Source of the DNA: Tannerella sp. | GTDB taxonomy: Bacteria > Bacteroidota > Bacteroidia > Bacteroidales > Tannerellaceae | Direction of reading: 5' to 3' | Length of the DNA stretch: 8,235 nt | Assembly: GCA_031261145.1 (NCBI GenBank) | Contig: JAISJX010000135.1 | Span: 1-8,235 of the forward strand | Part shown: piece by piece, positions 1-5,805 of the stretch | How the letters are laid out: each line of letters starts with the position of its first letter | Position numbering within the stretch: the stretch's first letter is position 1 | Translations under genes and position numbers: made by a program | Notes under the pieces: model-generated | The model's input: only the letters and a program-made list of their open reading frames with translations | Told to the model about the DNA's origin: nothing | The model's database searches: none

Positions 1-216
1 ACCGAATTAGCCTTCGACGACCTCGATGCGCCTCCCGTAGTATTAGGCTCACGCAACTGGATTACACCGGCTTACGAGTTGGAATACGCTTTCTTCCCGC
101 AGCCCGAAAGTTTCATTGATGCCATCCACGAAAAGATTGTCCCGCTCCAAGGTTATGTCCCTGTACACAACTTCACCGAGCCGGAACAAATCCGCCGCGC
201 AAAAAAAGGAATTTAA
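1..216 (+). CDS. 2-oxoacid dehydrogenase E1 component, C-terminal end (partial)
   Basis: An open frame runs from base 1 to a TAA at 214-216 and gives the last 71 residues of a protein whose start lies outside the window. The segment reads as the C-terminal transketolase-like domain of a thiamine-diphosphate-dependent E1, of the fused alpha/beta type common in Bacteroidota. The key stretch is GSRNWITPAYELE followed by FFPQPESFIDAIHEKI and a short basic tail. Known role of the family: oxidative decarboxylation of a 2-oxoacid (branched-chain or similar) with transfer of the acyl group to an E2 lipoyl domain, in the cytoplasm. The thiamine-binding and catalytic residues are upstream, so the substrate cannot be judged. 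Only 11 bases separate its stop from the PHP gene, so the two are probably co-transcribed. Family call by recognition of the C-terminus; fairly sure of E1, not of substrate. Confidence 0.75.
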   Translation, partial: TELAFDDLDAPPVVLGSRNWITPAYELEYAFFPQPESFIDAIHEKIVPLQGYVPVHNFTEPEQIRRAKKGI

Positions 217-227
217 CAGATAATCTT

Positions 228-1391
228 ATGTACGAGAATGTAAATGCTCACCTGCATACGCCTTTTTCTTTCAGCGCATTCGATAAATTAACGGATGCGT
301 TGGACAGGGCGGCCCAAGAGAATGTAAAAGTCGTTGGAATCAACGACTTTTACTCAATGGACGGCTATCAGGAATGGAATGATGGCGCAAGGGCGCGGAA
401 TTTATTCCCGCTGTTCAATATTGAATTTATCAGTTTGCAGGAAGCCGACCAGGCGGAAGGCATCCGGGTGAACGACCCGAATAATCCCGGTCGTACTTAC
501 CTTAGCGGAAAAGGATTAAGCTATCCGGTGAATCTTCCCGAACCGTTTGCCACGAAACTGGCAAACGTCCGTGCAGAATCCAACGCGCAGGTAAAAACGA
601 TGTGCGCCAAACTCAATGAGGTTTTAAACGCATCTCATGCCGGCTTTAAGTTGGATTTCAGTCGGATAGAAAAAGACCTCACGAAAGGTTCCATCCGCGA
701 ACGCCATCTGGCCAAGGCTTTACGCATAGAAGCATACCGCCATCTGAACAATGATGCAGCAGCGATTGGCGCGTTTTTCCAAACGCTGTTCGGTGGAAAG
801 GCATTGAAATCAGACGTTAGCAACCATGCTGCCGTCGAAAATGAAATCCGTGGAAACCTGCTCAAAGCGGGAGGCGCCGCCTTTGTCGCCGAAGACCCGA
901 AAGCGTTTCTGCCGTTAGAGACTGTGCAGGAAATCATCTTAGCCGCAGGCGGCATTCCCACCTACCCGTTCCTCGCCGACGATGCCGCCGGGAAGTTTAC
1001 CGACTTTGAACAGGACGTGGTCAAAACGGCTGAAACACTGAAACAAAGGGGTATCTATTCGGTGGAATTTATCACCACCCGCAACAGTGTCGAAACATTG
1101 GAGAAGTACGCAGGCTATCTGCATGAAAATGGATTTGTGGTGACTTTCGGAAGCGAGCACAACACGCCTGCCATGGAACCCATCGAACTGTTTGCACGGG
1201 GCGGAACGCCCCTGACCGAACGGCTGAAACGGATTAATTACGACGGGGCTTGTGTTGTGGCTGCCCATCAGGAACTTGTCCGAAACGGAAAACAGGGTTA
1301 CGTCGATTCGTTGGGACAAGCCGACATTGCCGGACGCGAAAACTATATCCGCCAGGGAAACCAATTGATTCAATCGGTGATTCACCGTTGA
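228..1391 (+). CDS. PHP-domain metal-dependent phosphoesterase-like protein
   Basis: This 387-residue cytoplasmic protein has no signal peptide or membrane segment. The N-terminus carries the PHP signature: H8-x-H10 in NAHLHTPFS, D40 in GINDF and E66 in NIEF. Later candidate metal ligands are H160 and the GSEHN motif at 308-312. PHP proteins bind two or three metal ions and usually hydrolyse phosphate esters (histidinol phosphatase, polymerase-associated and nucleotide phosphatases). The long central helical insert (about 105-235) is unlike the small stand-alone PHP phosphatases, and I recognise no characterised relative. The start at 228 lies just before the HxH motif, as usual for this fold, with no upstream in-frame alternative of value. 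It sits 11 bases after the E1 gene and 35 bases before the aldolase fusion, so a role in the same sugar-phosphate pathway (removing phosphate or hydrolysing an intermediate) is likely but inferred. Fold call confident; function unknown. Confidence 0.85.
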   Translation: MYENVNAHLHTPFSFSAFDKLTDALDRAAQENVKVVGINDFYSMDGYQEWNDGARARNLFPLFNIEFISLQEADQAEGIRVNDPNNPGRTYLSGKGLSYPVNLPEPFATKLANVRAESNAQVKTMCAKLNEVLNASHAGFKLDFSRIEKDLTKGSIRERHLAKALRIEAYRHLNNDAAAIGAFFQTLFGGKALKSDVSNHAAVENEIRGNLLKAGGAAFVAEDPKAFLPLETVQEIILAAGGIPTYPFLADDAAGKFTDFEQDVVKTAETLKQRGIYSVEFITTRNSVETLEKYAGYLHENGFVVTFGSEHNTPAMEPIELFARGGTPLTERLKRINYDGACVVAAHQELVRNGKQGYVDSLGQADIAGRENYIRQGNQLIQSVIHR

Positions 1392-1426
1392 TTATGAATA
1401 TTTTTTGAATGTTTAGATAAATAAGA

Positions 1427-3385
1427 ATGAAAGAAATAGAACAATTAATTCAAATATCGCAAAAATATGGCCGCGACAATCGTTATGTGATTGCCGGTGG
1501 GGGAAATACGTCGTACAAGAATGACGAAAAACTGTGGGTCAAAGCCAGCGGCTGTTCGTTGGCAACGATTACCGAAGACGGTTTTGCCATTCTTGACCGG
1601 GCGAAATTGAACGTTATTTCCGAGAAAACATACAGCAGCGATGCCGCAGCACGCGAAGAAGAAGTGAAGAACGACCTCGCTGCCGCCTGTCTGACGAAAG
1701 ACCGGCGGCCGTCTGTCGAAACGTCGATGCACAACGCATTGAACTTCAGTTTTATCATTCACCTGCACCCCACCGCCGTCAATGGCCTGATGTGCAGCCG
1801 GAATGCCGAAACCGAAACCGCCAGACTCTTTGGGGACGAAGCGGTTTATGTTCCCTATACCGACCCCGGTTATACCCTTTTTAAAGAAGTGGAAAACCGC
1901 ATCAAAGCCTGTCGTGCCAAATTCAACAAAGAACCGGCCATTTTGTTATTGCAAAATCACGGCATCTTTGTCGGCGCCGACACTACCGAAGAAGCGGAAG
2001 TGATCTATGAGCGGGTGATAAGCGCCATCGAAAAGGCTGCCGCCATCGAACAAACGATTGGCAGCGAACCTGTTTGCGACTGCGCTCAGGAAATAATCCC
2101 CGCCATCCGGATGATGCTCAGTGAACAGGGTCTTAAAACGTTGAAAATACGTAACAATAGCCTAATCAAAGCGTTTACGTCTTCCGAAAAGGAGTTTGCC
2201 AAAATTGCAACGCCGTTTTCTCCCGACATCATAGTATATTGTAAATCAAAGTATATCTATCTTGCCGAAGAAACGAAAGAGGCTTTGCTCGCCCAAGCGG
2301 AACAGGCCATAAACGCATACATCGAAAAGAACGGTCATACGCCTAAAGTGTTATTGATTAAAGGTATCGGACTGGTAGCCGTGGGCGATAACGCCGCCGG
2401 ATGCGATACCATCCTCGACGTGTATGAAGACATGATGAAAATCGCCCGCCTGGCACAGTCTTTTGGCGGCGAACATCCGATGACACAGGCGCAGATCAGT
2501 TTTATAGATAATTGGGAAGTAGAGAATTACCGTCGCAAAGTCAGCGCCGGTCAGGCTTCGGGAAGGGTGGAAAACAAAACCATCATCATCACCGGCGCCG
2601 CGCAGGGTTTCGGCGAAGGAATCGCCAAATGCCTGATAAAGGAAGGGGCAAATATCGTAGTCGCCGACCTGAACGAAACTGCCGGAAAAGCAACCGCCGA
2701 AAACCTCAACGGGATGTCCAAAAGCAACCGCGCCATCTTTGTCAAGACCAACGTCGCCGAACCGGAGAGTCTGCGGAACTTATTGCACGAAACCGTATCC
2801 AATTTCGGCGGATTGGATGTATTTATCAGCAATGCAGGTGTTTTACGCGCCGGTGGATTAGAAGAAATGACACCCGAAAGTTTCGAGTTTGTCACGAAAA
2901 TCAATTACAACGCTTATTTTTACTGTGCACAAGCGGCTTCCCGTGTCATGAAACTGCAAAACAACTATGCACCTGAAAATTACTGCGATATTATCCAGAT
3001 AAATTCCAAGTCGGGATTACGCGGCTCCAAAGCGAACTTCGCCTATGCCGGTGGAAAATTCGGCGGAGTTGGTCTGACCCAGTCATTTGCACTGGAATTG
3101 GCGCCCTTCCGCATCAAGGTAAATTCCATCTGCCCCGGAAACTTCTACGAAGGCCCCCTCTGGTCGAATCCCGAAAACGGGCTGTTTTTGCAATACCTGC
3201 ACGCAGGAAAAGTGCCCGGCGCCAAAACGGTCGAAGATGTACGCAGGTTTTATATGAACCAGGTGCCTTTGCAGAAAGGAACCAGCCCCGAAGACGTCAC
3301 TAAAGCAGCGCTTTATCTGATAGACCAGACCTGCGAAACAGGTCAGGCGCTACCCGTTACCGGCGGTCAGGTAATGATTAACTAA
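1427..3385 (+). CDS. Bifunctional class II aldolase / short-chain dehydrogenase (RhaD-type fusion)
   Basis: This 652-residue protein has two catalytic domains. Residues about 1-215 are a class II aldolase/adducin domain: GGGNTSYK (24-31) and SGCS (41-44) for phosphate binding, candidate catalytic E98 in VETSMH, and zinc ligands H112 and H114 (IHLHP) and H178 (QNHGI). A linker domain (about 216-375) follows. Residues about 384-652 are a classical SDR domain: TGAAQGFGEG (389-398) binds the dinucleotide, D414 after the second strand favours NAD over NADP, NAG is at 469-471, S527 or S529 is the catalytic serine, and Y540-x3-K544 is the active pair. The domain order and length match the rhamnulose-1-phosphate aldolase/dehydrogenase fusions, which cleave a ketose 1-phosphate into dihydroxyacetone phosphate and an aldehyde and then convert the aldehyde. 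All key residues of both sites are present. No rhamnose isomerase or kinase is visible, so rhamnose itself is not assured. The next gene starts 7 bases after the stop. Confidence 0.88.
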   Translation: MKEIEQLIQISQKYGRDNRYVIAGGGNTSYKNDEKLWVKASGCSLATITEDGFAILDRAKLNVISEKTYSSDAAAREEEVKNDLAAACLTKDRRPSVETSMHNALNFSFIIHLHPTAVNGLMCSRNAETETARLFGDEAVYVPYTDPGYTLFKEVENRIKACRAKFNKEPAILLLQNHGIFVGADTTEEAEVIYERVISAIEKAAAIEQTIGSEPVCDCAQEIIPAIRMMLSEQGLKTLKIRNNSLIKAFTSSEKEFAKIATPFSPDIIVYCKSKYIYLAEETKEALLAQAEQAINAYIEKNGHTPKVLLIKGIGLVAVGDNAAGCDTILDVYEDMMKIARLAQSFGGEHPMTQAQISFIDNWEVENYRRKVSAGQASGRVENKTIIITGAAQGFGEGIAKCLIKEGANIVVADLNETAGKATAENLNGMSKSNRAIFVKTNVAEPESLRNLLHETVSNFGGLDVFISNAGVLRAGGLEEMTPESFEFVTKINYNAYFYCAQAASRVMKLQNNYAPENYCDIIQINSKSGLRGSKANFAYAGGKFGGVGLTQSFALELAPFRIKVNSICPGNFYEGPLWSNPENGLFLQYLHAGKVPGAKTVEDVRRFYMNQVPLQKGTSPEDVTKAALYLIDQTCETGQALPVTGGQVMIN

Positions 3386-3392
3386 CTAAAAA

Positions 3393-4682
3393 ATGTTCAA
3401 CAAGATGAAAACAAATGCAGTCAGATTATACGGTAAAAACGACCTCCGCTTGGAAGCGTTCGATTTGCCGCAGGTAAAAGAAAATGAGATAGTAGCAAAA
3501 GTGGTGAGCGACAGTATTTGCATGTCGTCCTACAAAGCTACACACGAAGCCGATATTCACAAGCGTGTCCCACGGGATATTGCTGAGAATCCGGTCATCA
3601 TCGGACATGAGTTTGCCGGTGAATTGGTGGAGGTCGGGAGCAAGTGGAGCCACGCTTTTAAGGCGGGAGATAAATTTTCCATCCAACCCGCCCTGAACTA
3701 TGCGGACAGCCCCGTCGGCATCCTGGGCGCACCGGGATATTCCTACCAATACATCGGTGGGGATGCTACCTACGTCATCATTCCGAACGAGGTGATGGAA
3801 AACGGTTGTTTGCTGAATTACACAGGGAAAGGCTATTATCCGGCCTCCCTGGCCGAACCGCTTTCCTGTGTCATCGGAGCGATGCACGCCAATTACCATA
3901 CGACACCCGGCTCGTACAAGCATCAAATGGAGATTAAAGAGGGCGGGAATATGGCGATTCTTGCCGGCGTAGGCCCGATGGGACTTGCCGCCATCAATTA
4001 TGCGATTCACCGCACCGACCGGAAGCCCAAGTTTATCGTTGTGACCGATATTGACCAGACACGTTTAGACCGTGCCGAATTGTTGTACAGCCCCGAAACC
4101 GCCGCAAAAAACGGCATCGAACTGGCTTATGTGAATACTGGCGCCCTTCCGAACCCCGTAGAGACATTACGCGCCATGACCGACGGCAAAGGTTTCGACG
4201 ACGTGTTCGTTTTCGCCCCCGTAGCGCCCATTGTAGAGCAGGCCGATGCGTTATTGGCGTTCGATGGCTGCCTCAATTTCTTTGCCGGCCCCGCCAAAAC
4301 CGATTTCAAGGCGCCGTTCAACTTCTACAACGTGCATTACGCTTATACGCATGTCGTAGGCACCAGCGGCGGCAATACCGATGATATGAAAGAAGCGCTG
4401 TCCATGATGGGGGCAGGCCTCGACCCCGCCGGTTTGGTGACGCACATCGGCGGAATCAACGCTGTCATCGACACTACCCTGAACCTGCCTTCTATTCCCG
4501 GCGGAAAGAAACTGATATATACGCATATCCAAATGCCCCTGACCGCCATCACCGAATTTGAAGTCAAAGGAAAAGACAATCCGCTCTATGCCGAACTGCA
4601 CCGTTTATGCGCAGCGCACAATGGACTGTGGAATGTTGAGGCGGAAGAATACCTGCTACTTTCATTCAAGGATTCAATATAA
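3393..4682 (+). CDS. Zinc-dependent medium-chain dehydrogenase, L-sorbose-1-phosphate reductase-like
   Basis: This is a 429-residue medium-chain dehydrogenase (MDR). Visible features are the catalytic zinc ligands C43 (SICMSSYK), H72-E73 (IIGHEF) and E155 (LAEP), the Rossmann motif AGVGPMG at 191-197, and D219 after strand two, suggesting NAD(H). The four-cysteine structural zinc lobe is absent; the region 98-120 holds no cysteine. Its overall look matches the L-sorbose-1-phosphate reductase branch, which interconverts a ketose 1-phosphate and a hexitol phosphate; the true substrate here is unknown. The start is ambiguous: ATG at 3393 gives MFNKMKTNAV, while ATG at 3405 gives MKTNAV, which looks more like the usual family start. 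It lies 7 bases after the aldolase/SDR gene and is the last gene of the cluster, closed by a terminator that begins in its stop codon. A polyol-phosphate to ketose-phosphate step feeding the aldolase is an attractive inference. Confidence 0.87.
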   Translation: MFNKMKTNAVRLYGKNDLRLEAFDLPQVKENEIVAKVVSDSICMSSYKATHEADIHKRVPRDIAENPVIIGHEFAGELVEVGSKWSHAFKAGDKFSIQPALNYADSPVGILGAPGYSYQYIGGDATYVIIPNEVMENGCLLNYTGKGYYPASLAEPLSCVIGAMHANYHTTPGSYKHQMEIKEGGNMAILAGVGPMGLAAINYAIHRTDRKPKFIVVTDIDQTRLDRAELLYSPETAAKNGIELAYVNTGALPNPVETLRAMTDGKGFDDVFVFAPVAPIVEQADALLAFDGCLNFFAGPAKTDFKAPFNFYNVHYAYTHVVGTSGGNTDDMKEALSMMGAGLDPAGLVTHIGGINAVIDTTLNLPSIPGGKKLIYTHIQMPLTAITEFEVKGKDNPLYAELHRLCAAHNGLWNVEAEEYLLLSFKDSI

Positions 4683-4701
4683 GGCCGTTGGCCTTCTTTT
4701 T
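4681..4701 (+). terminator. Intrinsic terminator of the metabolic cluster
   Basis: A six-base-pair stem AAGGCC/GGCCTT (4681-4686 and 4690-4695) with loop GTT is followed by CTTTTT (4696-4701). The first two stem bases are the last two bases of the dehydrogenase TAA stop codon, so the hairpin folds directly at the end of translation. The stem is short but GC-rich, with a clear T run. Confidence 0.7.
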
Positions 4702-4721
4702 ACGCGGCGTTGGGATGAACG

Positions 4722-4754
4722 AGACCTAACAGGTTTTAAAAACCTGTTAGGTCT
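4722..4754. repeat. Palindrome R1, copy 1 (perfect 16-bp arms)
   Basis: Arms AGACCTAACAGGTTTT (4722-4737) and its exact reverse complement (4739-4754) are separated by a single A. A second copy lies at 5642-5674, and the two bracket the repeat island. As RNA it would be a long stem-loop read equally from either strand, so it may act as a bidirectional terminator or a transcript-end stabiliser; that role is inferred. Very similar elements are, from memory, common between genes in Bacteroidota. Confidence 0.85.
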
Positions 4755-4757
4755 TGA

Positions 4758-4798
4758 TTTAGACATTCCATATCTTGAAGATATGGAATGTCTTTTCT
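4758..4798. repeat. Palindrome R2, copy 1 (perfect 16-bp arms)
   Basis: Arms AGACATTCCATATCTT (4761-4776) and its exact reverse complement (4778-4793) flank a single G and are followed by TTTTCT. The 41 bases 4758-4798 recur without change at 5446-5486, so identity extends a few bases beyond the palindrome. It lies only four bases from R1, giving two adjacent strong hairpins downstream of the metabolic cluster. Confidence 0.85.
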
Positions 4799-4847
4799 TT
4801 CCCCCGCTACCCCTCCTTTGTAACGATGGGTAGTAGCGCGTCACTTT

Positions 4848-4949
4848 TTGCCACATTAGTGGCAACATCTTGGTAGCCGTGGTGTTTTAACCCACGGAAA
4901 ACGATATGTTTGAAAAGAAACAGCGCCGCGTTAGCGGCGCAATATTGAA
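4848..4949 (+). repeat. Three-hairpin repeat unit, copy A
   Basis: The unit has three hairpins in order. H1 is TTGCCAC/GTGGCAA with loop ATTA (4848-4865). H2 is CCGTGG/CCACGG (4877-4882 and 4892-4897), which can extend through GTT/AAC with one bulged T. H3 is GCGCCGC/GCGGCGC with loop GTTA (4923-4940). Copies B (5160-5304, opposite strand) and C (5487-5630, same strand) share the same order, spacing and loops. Copy A has diverged between H2 and H3 and stops resembling the others shortly after H3. H1 differs from copy B at paired positions while keeping full pairing. Confidence 0.85.
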
Positions 4950-4988
4950 TTACAGATGTTCAGGGATGAATACATAGACATGCTGCGG

Positions 4989-5133
4989 AAGATTCCTCAC
5001 TTCGTTCGGAATGACTCTCGTTTTTTTATGGTCAGATGATGGAAGAAATGATGCGAAGCCGCCTTTCTTCCATCATCGTTCTACTTGTACGATATTGTCA
5101 TTCCGAATGGAGTGTAATGGAATGAGGAATCTT
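4989..5133. repeat. Nested double palindrome between units A and B
   Basis: Outer arms are imperfect inverted repeats: AAGATTCCTCAC plus GGAATGAC (4989-5014) against GTCATTCC plus GAGGAATCTT (5097-5133). Inner arms are exact: GATGATGGAAGAAA (5035-5048) and TTTCTTCCATCATC (5064-5077) around a 15-base loop. The outer sequence resembles a repeat that, from memory, is scattered through many Bacteroidota genomes. Nothing in it codes for protein. It could be a small non-autonomous mobile element or a composite of two repeats. Confidence 0.75.
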
Positions 5134-5159
5134 TTATTTGTTCGATTTCTTTGATTGAC

Positions 5160-5304
5160 ATCTTCCCGTGTCGTTCAAGATTGCGCCGCTAACGCGGCGC
5201 TATTTTTTTTCGTGCATTTGTTCCGTGGGTTAAAACACCACGGCTACCAAGATAGTGCCGCTAACGCGGCACGAACCTTCTGCGTGATGGATGGCGCTTA
5301 TTTT
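5160..5304 (-). repeat. Inverted arm B containing three-hairpin unit
   Basis: This is the left arm of a large inverted repeat whose right arm is 5487-5630. By eye the two match at roughly nine of ten positions, with one or two small gaps. Read on the minus strand it holds a flanking segment (5281-5304), H1 GTGCCGC/GCGGCAC (5255-5272), H2 CCGTGG/CCACGG (in 5223-5243), H3 GCGCCGC/GCGGCGC (5183-5200) and a tail to 5160. All three hairpins pair perfectly here, so this may be the best-preserved copy. Confidence 0.85.
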
Positions 5305-5333
5305 TGAATCAACTCCGATTTATGCCACCCCAC

Positions 5334-5439
5334 CTGAAAGGGCGAAAGCAACGGCTAATGCCCTTTCAGGGCGCAAATTATCGACAGGCATCGTTCACAG
5401 GGCGTTGCCCTGTGCTATTGCTCGACGCTCTTTCAGAGC
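5334..5439. repeat. Cluster of three short hairpins
   Basis: Three hairpins follow one another: CTGAAAGGGC/GCCCTTTCAG (5334-5343 and 5360-5369), CACAGGGC/GCCCTGTG with loop GTT (5396-5403 and 5407-5414), and GCTCT/AGAGC with loop TTC (5427-5439). The cluster sits in the loop between inverted arms B and C. It resembles GC-rich interspersed repeats seen in Bacteroidota and some other phyla, from memory only. A 65-codon open frame (5291-5488) crosses it and runs into R2; I regard it as spurious. Confidence 0.75.
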
Positions 5440-5445
5440 TGGTTT

Positions 5446-5486
5446 TTTAGACATTCCATATCTTGAAGATATGGAATGTCTTTTCT
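5446..5486. repeat. Palindrome R2, copy 2
   Basis: This is an exact second copy of 4758-4798: arms at 5449-5464 and 5466-5481 around a single G, followed by TTTTCT. The copy abuts inverted arm C. Perfect identity between two copies about 690 bases apart implies recent duplication, gene conversion or strong constraint. Confidence 0.85.
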
Positions 5487-5630
5487 AAAATAAACGCCGT
5501 CCATCATACAAAAAGCTCGTGCCGCGTTAGTGGCAATATCCTGGTAGCCGTGGTGTTTTAACCCACGGAACAGATGCACGGAACAAAAGGCGCCGCGTTA
5601 GCGGCGCAATCTTGAACGACACGGGAAGAT
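5487..5630 (+). repeat. Inverted arm C containing three-hairpin unit
   Basis: This is the right arm of the large inverted repeat with arm B. It begins with the flanking segment 5487-5510, which matches 5281-5304 in reverse complement at 20 of 24 positions. H1 follows (GTGCCGC/GTGGCAA, 5519-5536, with one G-T pair and an end mismatch), then H2 (CCGTGG/CCACGG, within 5548-5568) and H3 (GCGCCGC/GCGGCGC, 5590-5607), and a tail identical to arm B. Folding of B on C would give a stem of about 145 pairs with a 182-base loop. Confidence 0.85.
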
Positions 5631-5641
5631 ACATCCTGCCG

Positions 5642-5674
5642 AGACCTAACAGGTTTTGAAAACGGGTTAGGTCT
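5642..5674. repeat. Palindrome R1, copy 2 (slightly degraded)
   Basis: The left arm (5642-5657) is identical to copy 1. The centre is G, and the right arm (5659-5674) differs at two adjacent positions, CGGG in place of CCTG, which weakens pairing near the middle. It closes the repeat island 51 bases before the promoter of the next gene. Confidence 0.82.
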
Positions 5675-5725
5675 TTGCTAAAAATCACAATTCAACTGTT
5701 TTTATAGTTAATAATTCATAAATAG

Positions 5726-5756
5726 TTTGCTGCTGTTATAATTTATCCTACATTTG
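5726..5756 (+). promoter_or_regulatory. Bacteroidota-type promoter for the HU-like gene
   Basis: A TTTG at 5726-5729 (-33 element) and TACATTTG at 5749-5756 (-7 element, consensus TAnnTTTG) are separated by 19 bases, the spacing expected for the main Bacteroidota sigma factor. Transcription would start near 5761 and leave a leader of about 45 bases before the ATG at 5806. The leader is A/T-rich with no Shine-Dalgarno sequence, as usual in this phylum. Confidence 0.7.
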
Positions 5757-5805
5757 CAGGAGTGAACAAAAAGTGACTAACAATAATATTTAAACTCGTA
5801 TTTGT

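Larger units (their letters stand above)
4683..5725. other. Non-coding island of nested palindromic repeats
   Basis: This stretch of about one kilobase has no credible gene. The short open frames inside it (4558-4833 +, 4674-4868 -, 5291-5488 +) are made of repeat sequence and carry no recognisable domain. From left to right it holds a terminator, palindrome R1, palindrome R2, three-hairpin unit A, a nested double palindrome, inverted arm B, a small-hairpin cluster, a second R2, inverted arm C and a second R1. The bases 4806-4833 between R2 and unit A also carry a small CTACCC/GGGTAG inverted repeat (4807-4812 and 4828-4833). Each part is listed separately. The layout suggests serial insertion of short interspersed elements into one another. 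Confidence 0.75.

Noticed and set aside
939..1385. Minus-strand open frame of 148 codons opposite the PHP gene
   Set aside because: It is a shadow of a well-supported gene, with no recognisable domain and low-complexity composition.
1392..1426. Internal promoter between the PHP and aldolase genes
   Set aside because: The gap is AT-rich but the closest TAnnTTTG match is off by one base and lacks a -33 partner.
2512..2976. Plus-strand open frame of 154 codons inside the SDR domain
   Set aside because: It is very rich in Arg and Gln, as expected from a frame-shifted reading of the SDR sequence, whose motifs are intact in the other frame.
3426..4010. Minus-strand open frame of 194 codons opposite the zinc dehydrogenase
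   Set aside because: The plus strand encodes all catalytic motifs of a medium-chain dehydrogenase here; the antisense frame has no family features.
4848..5630. tRNA or known structured RNA in the hairpin-rich region
   Set aside because: No cloverleaf, no conserved T-loop sequence and no recognisable riboswitch core; the hairpins belong to repeated elements.
5158..5635. ACATC at both ends of the large inverted repeat as a target-site duplication
   Set aside because: The left ACATC (5158-5162) overlaps the arm while the right one (5631-5635) lies outside it, so the boundaries are not symmetrical and a five-base match is weak.
4721..5675. Possible CRISPR array
   Set aside because: The repeats are palindromic elements of different kinds at irregular distances and in both orientations; there are no regular spacers and no cas genes.
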